From Acanthacorydalis orientalis (Eukaryota > Arthropoda > Insecta > Megaloptera > Corydalidae), in NCBI GenBank assembly GCA_034766995.1, contig CM068313.1, positions 7,097,461 to 7,161,460 of the forward strand: a stretch of DNA of 64,000 bases, read 5' to 3'. Positions 11,402-22,230 of the stretch are shown in pieces (position 1 is the stretch's first letter; each line of letters starts with the position of its first letter). The notes beneath the pieces were generated by a model that was not told the origin of the DNA, did not search any database, and was given only the letters and a program-made list of their open reading frames with translations. The translations under genes and the position numbers were made by a program.

Positions 11402-11800
11402 TTTCATATTCAATGAATATTTATAAAAATACCACTTGAATACTTGTACATAATTCAAGGTATTCAGTATTTCTGTTTATATTTTTATTAAACTTTTTTG
11501 ATACGGTTTCGCTGTACAATAAAAACAAAACTCTCAATTTGATCGCATTCATAATAAAAAAAATTATTGGAATTTAAATCCAGGTCAAGGTATATTGAAA
11601 ATAAATTCCTATAAATAGGATGATTTGATTTAGACTGCCACAACAAAATATTAAAAAAAATCATGTTTTAATTTTTCAATTAGTATTTTAGTTCAATTAA
11701 TACTAATTGAACTGAAATACTAAATAAAAATTAACATAATTTTTTTAAATACTTTTATGTGGAAACCTAAATTGAATCACCTATATATAGCCTTTTTCAA
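11402..11800 (+). repeat. Foldback element, copy 2
   Basis: Diverged direct copy of 10,218-10,560. Its last 200 bp form a hairpin: the left arm 11,600-11,699 ends AGTATTTTAGTTCAATTA and the right arm 11,703-11,800 starts TAATTGAACTGAAATACT. The arms also pair AGACTGCCACA with TGTGGAAACCT. A third, more diverged hairpin of this kind is at 55,160-55,350. Confidence 0.75.
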
Positions 11801-11920
11801 ATTACCAATACAAATTATCTGATGCAAATAATCATATACCATATATTCTTTTATTGTTAACCAAGATATATACGATTTTTATTATCTTCATTGATGGGCT
11901 TTTGTACTGAAAATCGATTT

Positions 11921-11922
<2 letters not shown>

Positions 11923-11980
<58 letters not shown>
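11923..11980. repeat. (TA)n followed by (GTAT)n
   Basis: A compound microsatellite: about 34 bp of TA, then six GTAT units. Confidence 0.97.
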
Positions 11981-12559
11981 AAATGCACAATGTACTTCAA
12001 ATGGGTCAGAGTTGAAACAACTGAGTTAATAATTCGTGTAAATGTATTTTTATCTTACAAAAAATGTATTTAAAACTCGTCAAGAGCAGCTGATTATATT
12101 TACAAAATTTCGAATAGTATTATTTTAGAGTTAAATACGTATATAATTGTCTCTTTTTATTTAGATATCGTTCGATTTTATGTAATATCAATACCAGAAT
12201 CGGTTTGTTTGCTTTTTGTGAACGGTTGTCCGCTTTTATTGAACAATATCGACATATTTGGACAATGAAGATATATTATAGAGATTTAATAACGTTCTCG
12301 AATGTATATATTGATATATTTTATTTAACTATTTATCTAACATCAATTTCAGTTCACCGTTCATTTTTTTATATTTTCTTTTATATCAGTGGTAACCAAT
12401 TTGTGAATAGGCGTGAGGTACTTAATGTCAATATTCTTTTTAAAAATACTAAAAGATATATTTGTGGCGCGAGTAATAAAAAATTCTTAATGAAAAAGTG
12501 TGTGTCTTATAATTGTAAATAAAACAGAGTTTATGTAAAATGTATTTCTGAAAATATCT

Positions 12560-13146
12560 AAGGAGAAGTACCAAAACAGTTTCCTAAACCGAAGCTTCAT
12601 GAAAAAAGATTATGGCCACTGTTTGGTGGTCCACAAGTGGCATCATTCACCACAACTTTTTAAATCCTGGTGAAACAATAACAGCAGAAAAATATTGTCA
12701 GAAAATTGAAAAAATTGAAGATATTGGATCGTTTACAGCCAGCATTAGTCAATCGTAGAGGACCAATTCTTATTCATGACAATGCTTAATCCCACATCCC
12801 ACAAACGACTTGAAAAAAATTAAATGAACTGGATTAAACCTCACCTCGCCCACCTTTTTCTCCAGACCTATCTCAGTCAGATTACTATTTTTTTAAATAT
12901 TTGAGTAATTTGCCACGAGGTAAAGTTTTTAAAGATCAAGCATCAACTCAAAGCGCTTTCGACGAATTCGTTAATTCCAGGACTCCATAATTCTATCTTG
13001 TAGTAATAAACAAAATTGTTTCCTGTTAGGAGAAATGTGTGCAGGACAATGGTCTTTATTTTGATTAACAAAAATAATTCTTAACTGATACATGTGTCTT
13101 ACATACTCGATACGTAAACACTGCAATCATTTTCGCACCAACCTAA
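12560..13146 (+). mobile_element. Mariner remnant, second Hsmar1/cecropia-type copy
   Basis: Plus-strand 3' half of a mariner of the same family as 938-1640. Translation in broken frames gives KPKLHEK, ATVWWSTSGIIHH, FLNPGETITAEKYCQKIEK, the LIHDNA-like catalytic region (about 12,770-12,790) and PPFSPDLSQSDYYFF (about 12,850-12,890). The right end, reverse complement TTAGGTTGGTGCGAAAATGA, is at 13,123-13,146 and is followed by TA. Frameshifts and in-frame stops make it non-functional. Like the first copy it lacks the 5' half. The two copies form an inverted pair about 11 kb apart. Confidence 0.88.
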
Positions 13147-14603
13147 TATACATTTTGGCGACTCGTCTAAAAATGTTCTTGAAAGAAATTAAATTGAAAT
13201 AAATATACATATTTTTATAATTATTCATTCGGCGTATTCTGCTATTTCATCAAATATTAATTATTTAAATGATAAATTTTAAAGAATAAAATTCTACGTT
13301 ACGATGACCGAATGAAACGCAATTTACATATATAAATAATAAATCTGTAATTTAAATGTCAAAAGGCGTGTTAACATGTAATCGATTCAATTATTTCAAC
13401 AAAATAGATTACATATTGTAATTACAACGCGAATTTTTATAAAATAATTTTATGAAAACGCATACATTTTACAAATATTTACTTTTAAATGGAACAAATA
13501 GTGATTTTATATCGTCTGTCATTAGAAACAACAGATGAAATACTATATTAGTTTCGAAAAAAAAAACTTTTGAATGAAACCAGTCCTCGTTTGAGTTAAA
13601 CAAAACAAATAAATTATTCAAATCAATTTGCAGTGTACAGGGAAATACAGTATTGGATTTATGACACGTTTTATGCGATATGAAATTTCGTTTCATGAAT
13701 AGTACTGAAAATAAATTACACTAATAATCATAAAAAAAATCGATAAATTGACAAGGTAATTTCCGTAAATCACCATCTGTAGTACGGGCCGAACAAGTTA
13801 ATTAATTAAAGTTAATAAATTCGGCGGGGACGTTAATGAAGCGACGGCGAGCGTAAAACATGTTCTCGAGAAAATGGGAAAAAGGAAACGTACAACAACG
13901 GAATGTAACTAGCCCTTATGAAGTATTTATTAAGACGTCTCGTTCAGTACTGTTAATTATAAACATTAATATTCACAAATTCATTTATGTTTTGTATAAA
14001 CGGAAATTAATATTTCAACAAGCCGGAAAATTCCGAGGCGAAACGTTTGTAGGAAAATATTATCTACGCTATTTATTTATTTTTTTTATTCTATTTTATT
14101 TAAACCGTCGTCACGTTTGTAAAGTCGAATCGAATGTTTTTTTAAAGAAAATTCAGAAATAACATGAAACTTTCAGGCGTGTTCTTGTATAATATTTTTT
14201 TTCCTCAATGTATCTCTTTTTCAAGTGTTTGTCAACACCACTCTATTTATTTGAAACGTTTGTGTATACAGAATTCATTTCGAAAAAATATCATGTTTGA
14301 ACTTAAAGAGATATTACTTGTGAGAATTTTATATTTTAATTTCAAAATCTTTTTATAAACTACTTCGAAAATTTTTGACAGCATTTTTCATGTATATACA
14401 CAATAATATTTTTTAAAACGCAGGGGTCTCTGCCCTCTATCATTATGCTCTTAGACACCTCTCGCCGAGAAGGGGATTCGCCTCCTACTCAATAACGCTC
14501 GACCTCCCCTAACAAATAACAGACATTAACAAAATATCTGCGTAAAATGAGTCATAAAATTTTGATTGGAAAAGCTTATAAAAATTTACAACAAAATTCA
14601 ATA
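13147..14603. other. Stretch without a recognised gene
   Basis: Mostly AT-rich. Bases 13,780-13,920 (CGGCGGGGACG, AAGCGACGGCGAGCG) and 14,420-14,515 are CpG- or GC-richer patches of ordinary complexity, but no coding frame or element end was identified in them. Confidence 0.4.
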
Positions 14604-14640
14604 TTAATCCATTAAGCGCCGCTGTTGCATATACGCAGCA
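14604..14640. repeat. TTAA-flanked hairpin, possible piggyBac end
   Basis: CATTAAGCGCCGCTG is followed by GTTGCATATACGCAGCATTAA. TTAA occurs on both sides and GCTGTTGC/GCAGC words face each other. It may be the end of a TTAA-targeting element immediately left of the tandem repeat. No matching right end found. Confidence 0.3.
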
Positions 14641-14696
14641 TTAAATTTTTTTCTCTGCTGAAAATATTTTTTTACAGTTTTTTATATAACAGTTAA

Positions 14697-14770
14697 CATA
14701 TATACATATATATATATACATTATATTTTTATATATTGTATTTATATATATATATATATATATGTATATA
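14697..14770. repeat. Interrupted TA-rich microsatellite
   Basis: TA runs interrupted by ACA, TTTT and GTA. Confidence 0.9.
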
Positions 14771-14807
14771 TTATTATTATTATTTTTTCTATTTTTAATT
14801 CTTTCAA

Positions 14808-16250
14808 TCATTTTTGATTTTCAAGTATATTTGTGGATATTTTTGTCTAAAAACAGCTTATTATTAACTAATATTCAATAGAAAATAAATTTCTGAATAA
14901 AAATATTTTTTTTAATATTTTAGCTGTTTTATTGCTGAGTGACTATTTTTGAAAAGTGCTTTCTGATTATAACTTTGATATTTTTTGGAGAATTCCCATC
15001 TTTCGAGCCAAAACTAATTTACTTTGATATAAGGCATCGATTCATAATGAAAAATTGATATATTTCTTACTTTAATTTTTTGGTCCAAAAAAGAGGACGA
15101 CCTATAGTATGCAATTTTTGACGAAAAATCATGATTTTTTAAAAATCATTCTATTAACAAAATATTGTCAGTGTTCACTTAATAATCATATTTCCATACC
15201 GAAAACGGAATTTTTCTCGTAAAAAGTCGTTAGCAGACAAGGAAGGGCCGATTTTCAAATTATGAATTTTAAATGAAAATTTTTAACATTTTCAATCATA
15301 TGTGATTTTCAAAAAAATAAGGTAATATTTTTTCCAAATAACGATTTATAATTAATTGGCATTTAGTAGAATATATATTTACAGAACAAAAATGTGTAAA
15401 GTTTCGATAAAAATCGTTTTTTTAAATCTTTTAGCTGTTTGGCGTGGAGCGATTATTCTTAAAAAATGCTCTTTGATGATAATTTTTAGATTTTTTGGAG
15501 AATTCCCATATTTTGGGTTAAAACTAATTTACTTTGATAGAAGTGATTGATTCATAATGAAAAATTGATATATTTCTTACTTTAATTTTTTGGTCCAAAA
15601 AAGAGGACGACCTATAGTATGCAATTTTTGACGAAAAATCATGATTTTTTGAAAATCATTTTATTGACAAAATATTGTTACTATTCACTTAATAAACACA
15701 TTTCTTTAACAAACACAAAATATTTCCATATAAAAAGTCAGTAATAAACAAAAAAGACAGATTTTTTAAATAGTGATTTCTGAAGAAACTCATTAATATC
15801 TCCAATTGTATGTGATTTTCAATAAAATAATAGAATATTTTTATTAAAAAAACAACTTATGGTTGTCTGACATGGAAAAGAAATTATATTGCTGCAGTAA
15901 AAATTAGCACAATATTCTTAAAAATATTTTTTTTATTTTTTAGATATTTGATTGCTGGGTGATTATTTTTGAAAAGTGCTTTAAGATCATATATTTCTTA
16001 GACAATTGACAAAACTAATTTTTCTTTGATATAAGCCATCGATTTATAATGAAAAAATGATACATTTGTCCAAAAAAAAGAACGACCTACAGTATATATT
16101 TTTTGTGGAAAGTTATGGTTTTAAAAATTATATTACTGGTAAAAAGTTGTTACTTTACACCAAAAAACAATAATTCTAGAACAAAAACACTGATTTTAAT
16201 ACAATTTTCTACAAATGACAAGAAAAAGTACATTTTAGACTTTGACTTTT
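14808..16250 (+). repeat. Three-copy diverged tandem repeat, unit about 500 bp
   Basis: Three head-to-tail copies start near 14,808, 15,297 and 15,807, judged from the shared TGATTTTC anchor. All contain, in the same order, TTTAGCTGTT-like, GGAGAATTCCC-like (copies 1 and 2), AAAACTAATTT and GACGACCTA-like words. Copies 1 and 2 share an identical 102-bp block (15,039-15,140 and 15,549-15,650), while their flanks differ visibly. Copy 3 is more diverged and shorter. No conserved ORF runs through the units. Confidence 0.9.
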
Positions 16251-16539
16251 GTTAAAAAAAATGAGGATTTTCCGAAGAGAAAAATCGCTGTATATTATTT
16301 TATAAAAATAAGAGATATTAGATAGTACACACACTTGTATAATTATAGTTAGTGCTGTGAATAAAACTATTTGTAAAATAAATAAATAAAAGCAATGAAA
16401 GTTTAATAATTAAAGTCAAAACATTATATTTGACTGGATTTTTAATAATCGATTGAAGAAAATATGAGTCATTTTTGATGACGAATTATTATGTTGTATA
16501 TTCAGCCTTGATTTTAATTATTAAAATATCCAATCGAAA

Positions 16540-17030
16540 AAAATTGCTTCGCCCACACGTGGTCAGAAAATCGACCACAACACACGTTTTAATAGCACAC
16601 GTGCGTGCAATAATACAGTCACATTGCGTTACGTACTCAATTAATATCAAAAACAATACATTGCGACACGGCGATTGATTGAAAAACAATTGGGTTTCGA
16701 TTAATGTTAAGCGAATGTCCGATCGAAAATTCTCCTGTGTAGCCAACACAACGTTACAGTATCGAAAATTTAACCGCGCACATTTCGATCAGTCAATATG
16801 ACGACGACGGCTGCTGATGTATCAACACGGTTGTATGATGTGACAGCATAGTGTGGTCCATCCACCCACATATCGGATTGTTGTTCTTCACGGACGTTCG
16901 GGTATCTAGAGACTCGACGCGAACTATCATCAATAATATTAGTCGGCCGACGTTTATATCAATTATACGAGATCGAATGAACTTTATGGATTAGCAGTTT
17001 TTGTTTGGAGAGAAATCGGCCGATCGAGTT
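16540..17030. promoter_or_regulatory. CpG-richer, promoter-like islet with E-boxes
   Basis: About 490 bp with markedly more C, G and CpG than its surroundings. It contains two CACGTG E-boxes (near 16,556 and 16,599, in CACACGTGG and CACACGTGCGTGC) and an arthropod-initiator-like GATCAGTCAA near 16,789. A short ORF starts there, ATGACGACGACGGCTGCTGA, but stops after 17 codons. Long ORFs on both strands here look non-coding. It is best read as a candidate promoter or enhancer, with unknown direction. Confidence 0.35.
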
Positions 17031-17122
17031 TTTTTCTCTCAATGTAGTATAATGACTTGAAAGAATAATGAGGTTGATATTAACTTCTCTGCACACAAAA
17101 ACATCACACACATTTATGTGAT

Positions 17123-17127
<5 letters not shown>

Positions 17128-17194
<67 letters not shown>
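17128..17194. repeat. (TA)n microsatellite
   Basis: About 67 bp of pure TA. Confidence 0.97.
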
Positions 17195-17196
<2 letters not shown>

Positions 17197-17380
17197 CTGA
17201 AATATTAATTTCTGGATCTACTACTACACACGTATCTATTTTAATGTTTTATCACTGTTCTTGGAATGTTTGACTTGTTTCTAACTATATTATAACTTTA
17301 ATTATCTTTAATTAATAATCTTGGTTAACACTGAATCATTCCATGATTCGCTTTGAATATAACTTGAATATTTCTTGCGC

Positions 17381-17385
<5 letters not shown>

Positions 17386-17461
<76 letters not shown>
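17386..17461. repeat. (TA)n-(GA)n compound microsatellite
   Basis: About 48 bp of TA joined to about 26 bp of GA. Confidence 0.97.
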
Positions 17462-17465
<4 letters not shown>

Positions 17466-17732
17466 TAGCCAAAATCATACATTATAGAGAGTGTCAAAAT
17501 GATAAAAGGCGACACAGAAGAAGGTTTTTGTAATATAATAGAACTTTGTCTAAACTCTGTTTTAAATAATGACTGAGTAATGCCAATTGATTATTCTAGT
17601 TTCAATTCTATTTGAATATATTTTATCTCTTTTGCCGCATTACACAATACAATGTATTAAATGTGATTTTTGTTTTCTGTTTAATTTTTCATTGACTCTG
17701 ATATCATATTTGTTCATTGACTATTGACTATT

Positions 17733-18052
17733 ATATGTGGCATTCATACAATTATTTACAACGGCTACCGCCGGTTATATCCGGCATCCACAAAATGATT
17801 CACAGTGGCTAACGCCTGTTATATTTGGCATTAGTGAACTCAACACTAGTGCTACGCCACTTGAGTGCCACGCACTAAACATCATTTCAAATTAAGTATG
17901 TCATGGACCCTTTTTATCAAGCATAATTAGTACACAAGCGTGGGGGAGCTCCGAAAATGCGAGACACTTTTTATGCGTACTGTGTGTACTAATTGCATGA
18001 CGACCCACCCATCGGTAACGTACTGACGGCCAGTTCCGGCGTCGCGAAAGGG
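17733..18052 (-). mobile_element. Partial piggyBac-type MITE with subterminal repeats
   Basis: The right end GCGAAAGGGTTAA (18,043-18,055) is, in reverse complement, TTAACCCTTTCGC, a piggyBac-like end next to a TTAA target. Inside are two and a half tandem subterminal units of about 44 bp starting at 17,733, 17,778 and 17,822, each with TTATAT..GGCATT and a GGCTA.CGCC-like core. The patch is much more GC-rich than its surroundings. The left TTAA end was not found. Confidence 0.5.
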
Positions 18053-18055
18053 TTA

Positions 18056-19049
18056 ATAAATGTTGAAAAATGATCTCCAAATACCTGAAAATTCCTTCTT
18101 ATCTCACATTACCCGTTACGTTTTTCTACATCATAAGGTGGATACTGTAGTAACTGAAGATGTCGAAATGTGAAACTGGTAGTGAAAGAAAAAGAAAGAA
18201 TTGTGATCTCGAAGATAAAAAACATATCTTTAAATCTAGGCACACAGGAACGTAACAAATTACAAACCTGAACATTCAATAAATAATATTTAAATTTAAT
18301 AAACATATTCTCAAATGTATAAAATATTAGAAAATATCAATATTTACTAATAGAAATGATAATATAATTCATGACGTTTTATGTTAGAAAGGTAAAATAA
18401 TTATGTATCAGATATAAAAGATTTTTAATAACATATTTAATAATAGTGTGTTTTCAATGCTTTAATTGATGCCAAAAATTTATTATTACATCTAGAACTG
18501 AAATGCTGGATAAAAAAATATACTAGAAAAGACATTTACATTTTATTAACGACGAGCACGTGTAAAAATATGGTGAGTAAATATTAATTACTGACGATGG
18601 TAATTTATAATTTATTGAAATAAATAAGTCTATTTAACTTGTTTTAAAAACTAACGTTCTATGCGAGAAGTGGGCAATTTATTCGATAATAATATACTTT
18701 TCATACATTTTTGAATGTTCAAGAGTAACTATTTTAAAATTGTATTTATAAATGTCTATTCTCCTGTCTATTGTCTAAGAGACCGTGTTAAAATTTACAC
18801 AACAATCTAACCCGAATTTGGTTTCATTGCATTTAACAAGGTTTAATTAACAAAATTGTTTAGTTTCTTATCTTTTTGAGGATTTTTCACAACCGTCGAG
18901 CCACCTTAAACACCAGTTTGGATACATAATGCATATGGATGTTTGAAAAGATAATGTGAATTAATCGTTTATATAAAAAATATATAATATTGGTACATAC
19001 TGTACTACTACAGATTATTCATATAAAAGTTTAGGAAAAATGTCAACGA
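18056..19049. other. AT-rich desert
   Basis: Nothing recognisable. Confidence 0.5.
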
Positions 19050-19130
19050 GACACAATATTGTTTCGGGAGTAGCACAGAGTAGCTTTGGGAAATGCATGC
19101 GGCTCGTAAGCTGCAATGTGCTCACCATTA
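19050..19130 (-). mobile_element. hAT-like terminal fragment
   Basis: In reverse complement it reads GGTGAGCACATTGCAGC, then GAGCCGCATGCA, then CCCAAAGCTACTCTGTGCT. This is the arrangement of many hAT ends (CAGTGGTGAGCAAACTGCGG, then GCGAGCCGCATGCGG). It shares its inner part and the ACAATATTG word with the fragment at 4,895. No transposase present. Confidence 0.65.
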
Positions 19131-19340
19131 TTCTATTATGCACTTATAAATAAGTCCAAAGAGAAACTAGGTAAATATATACTTAAATAAACAAATATCT
19201 TTTTATGTAAACAGCACAATTAAAAATATTTTTTCTACATAAATGTATCAATTGATATTGTTTAAAAACGACTTGCATACAATAATTGAAAAATAAAATA
19301 ATTCCATTATTAACATGAATATTTATCAAATTTTATACAA

Positions 19341-19344
<4 letters not shown>

Positions 19345-19373
<29 letters not shown>

Positions 19374-19396
19374 CAAAGATAGAGAGAGAGAGAGAA
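19345..19396. repeat. (TA)n and nearby (GA)n
   Basis: About 27 bp of TA, a short gap, then about 16 bp of GA. Confidence 0.95.
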
Positions 19397-19547
19397 ATGT
19401 ACGCAAAAGTTTTCATAAAAGTGTATCCATTATTAATGTTTGTTAAAGCAGGAAACTGTTAATGATGTTATAATAGAGGCATCAATTTCCTGTAAATTTA
19501 TCAAAGTACAATTCGTATGAATTTGAAGCATTTAAACGGTATTATTT

Positions 19548-19550
<3 letters not shown>

Positions 19551-19608
<58 letters not shown>

Positions 19609-19626
19609 GTGTGTATGTATGTATAA
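19551..19626. repeat. (TA)n followed by (GTAT)n
   Basis: About 46 bp of TA, then GTAT units with one GTGT variant. Confidence 0.97.
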
Positions 19627-19739
19627 TATTCTGAAAAACGTTTGTATAAATACAAGAACATATTCTTTTCAGTTATGTTTATAAAAATGAAAATTTACAG
19701 TACAAATCTTTTAATTATTATAAAAAAAATCTAAGGTTT

Positions 19740-19759
19740 AATATATATATATATATATA
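19740..19759. repeat. (TA)n microsatellite
   Basis: About 20 bp of TA. Confidence 0.95.
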
Positions 19760-19963
19760 AATTAATACATTTTTTCTCGCTCGATATGTAATAAATTCTG
19801 AAATATTGTTCTTGTTTTTCTTGTAAATTAAATTGTATTATATTTTCAATTTCTAAATCTTACTATTCCTTAATTTTTAGTAGCTTTAGTAACTTAAAAA
19901 TTTAAGTAGCGTAAATTTTAGTAGCTTTATTTTTTTTGGAACTGAAGTATTTGTTGTAGGTGG

Positions 19964-20616
19964 TTAAACCCTTTAGATCCGGGGAGGAGGAATGGGTGCT
20001 AAATTTTTTTAACTAATATTTATTGATTAATTAGATATTTATTTATCATAAACAAAATAAAAATTGCAAATTTGTCGGTTACAAGAAAAAAATATGTTAA
20101 TTGAGATTATCCATGAGAAATTTTACATCTATCTGATATATTGTGGAAAATCTTTGATAATATTTGGGAAAACATAAATCTCTTGATTGGAAACATATAA
20201 CCGGAAGTGAAAAAAATGATCACAATTGAAAATTTACAGAAATAACATTACTGTTGAGTGTGAAAAATTTTGAAACAATCAAATGTGCACAAACGGTTTC
20301 ACATCGGTCACATTTTGTACCTGGACGTAGGAGTCTCGAAATTTTTTATACGTTTTCTTCCAATGATGATCTTTGGAAAAAAATATCATTCAACCCAATT
20401 CTCAAAAGCTTTGAAATAAAAAAAACGCGATATTCTGATTTTTGGACGGCCGCATTTTTTTTAATGAAAGAAAAAGATTTATAAATTTAATCTCATTAGA
20501 AAGAGTTTAGTGATTTTTAAATATATCATCCAAAAGATAGTGCTCCGAGACCATAGTTTCTTTGGAAAACATCAATGGATTTCTAGATCCATGCCGGGAT
20601 TCAAAGGGTTGGTTAA
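19964..20616. mobile_element. Possible TTAA-flanked piggyBac-like element
   Basis: The left side reads TTAAACCCTTTAGATCCGGG. The reverse complement of the right side reads TTAACCAACCCTTTGAATCC followed by CGG. ACCCTTT(A/G)(G/A)ATCC(C)GG is thus inverted, next to TTAA on both sides, with a 3-bp offset. The interior holds an unrecognised 76-codon plus-strand ORF (20,254-20,484) without known transposase motifs, so coding potential is doubtful. About 653 bp in total. Confidence 0.45.
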
Positions 20617-22130
20617 AGATTAGATTTAAAAAAATATTTACCTAAAGTAAAATCGTAATGAAACTGGGTTATATGTTTAAAGAGTATGTTGTAAAATGAA
20701 ATTCATTTGAAGTGAGAATATAAGTGTTTGTGGTCCTTAAATATTTTTTATAATGCAAGGGATTAAATAAATTGGATATTATACTTTACATCGATGTTAA
20801 GTTCGAAGTAAATATCAAAGATCGATACTCGGAAAGCAATATATATATATATATATATATATATCGAATCTAACCCGATTTCACTGAGCAATTTCCGCCG
20901 AAGAACGGAAAGAAAAAGTATACACGCGGACAGTGCTGTAAGTGTTCCCTCTTTTAACTTTATTCTTTTTAGCTGTTCGCAGCACGCCTTTCTATAAACT
21001 TCTCATCTTTTATGTAATATGTTAAGTATTTATGGTCTGTCGAGTACTGTTCAATTTGAAATGCTATTTCACTGATTTTCTACGTATCCATTATGGAATA
21101 TAATTTTCGTCGTGAGGAAATTGTAACGGACGCGAACGAACGTTTCCATCCATTTTCATGTGAATATACAATAAGTGCTCGGGCGTTGTCGAGAGTTGGG
21201 TAAAGGATTTAAGTATGAAATTTATTACCGTCCTAAAGTCACAAAAAGGAGACAGCTGAGATGTGACGTTATTTATGCTATTGTTATAGTCTATATTGTT
21301 GTTAAATAGCCTATTCGTTGGATGTGCGTCGCGCTCTGTGTTCATTCGTTCATTGTTACGCAGTCAGAAAGTCTTACGAATACAAATTGAAAAATTTTTA
21401 TTTGTTTTATGTAGTGGTGGCGAGAGAGTAACAAAGAGTTATGCAGTATGGACGTGTTTTCATACAGAATTGAGTAGTATATATGCAAATTATTTGAACA
21501 GTATAAAACTATTTTTTTATGAAAACAGATTTTCTCAATAAATATTTCTCTAACAAATATAAAAAAAATATAATACAAACTACCTATTAAAAAAGCATAA
21601 AATATACATTATGTACATTTTACTTAAAATATTTAAATAGTTGTTTGGTGTTAGTACCAAAGCGCATTGAAAGGATTACTAATAATGAATAAATTTATAA
21701 AATTTTTTGCTAGCCTATTAAACAAATAGTTAACATTTAACTTGTATTATCGAAATTTTTTATCGGTGTGCTTTTGTAATTTAAAAACACATACAAGTCA
21801 TTAACAACTATAAGATATAAAATAATAATGAATCAAGTTATACTGTCTTAAATATAATTATTTTCACATAAATGAGTAATTAATCAATGTATAAGATATA
21901 TTATTTTATGAATGATGAAGAAATTAAACGATAGAAAAATCGTAGTAAAAATGAATATAAATAGTATCAAAAAATATTCAATTAATCATAATAAACAAAC
22001 ATTTATAGCAATTATAAAATATAAAAGGACGGAACAAACCACAACATCAACAAAAACAGAAACATTGAAAGAACTCTACTCATTGTTTATGAAACGTTAA
22101 TTAATCTTTACGGAGTACTCGACCCGTACA

Positions 22131-22133
<3 letters not shown>
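20617..22133. other. Stretch with two GC-richer patches
   Basis: A (TA)12 lies at 20,841-20,865. Bases 20,875-20,960 and 21,090-21,420 are GC-richer. The first ends at GCT|GTAAGT, a donor-like site near 20,937. ORFs over 21,091-21,541 overlap on both strands and look non-coding. No product recognised. Confidence 0.35.
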
Positions 22134-22167
<34 letters not shown>

Positions 22168-22230
22168 ATATATATAGTACAATTATATAATTATATGTTT
22201 ACATATATATATATATATATATATACATAT
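22134..22230. repeat. Two (TA)n tracts
   Basis: TA runs at 22,134-22,176 (with GTATG) and 22,201-22,230, separated by a short AT-rich spacer. Confidence 0.95.

Noticed and set aside
12205..12522. 105-codon plus-strand ORF
   Set aside because: AT-driven composition (F, I, Y, K, N), no motif, next to mariner debris. Expected by chance in AT-rich DNA.
20254..20484. 76-codon ORF inside a possible piggyBac-like element
   Set aside because: Not similar to any transposase segment I know. Not listed as a CDS.
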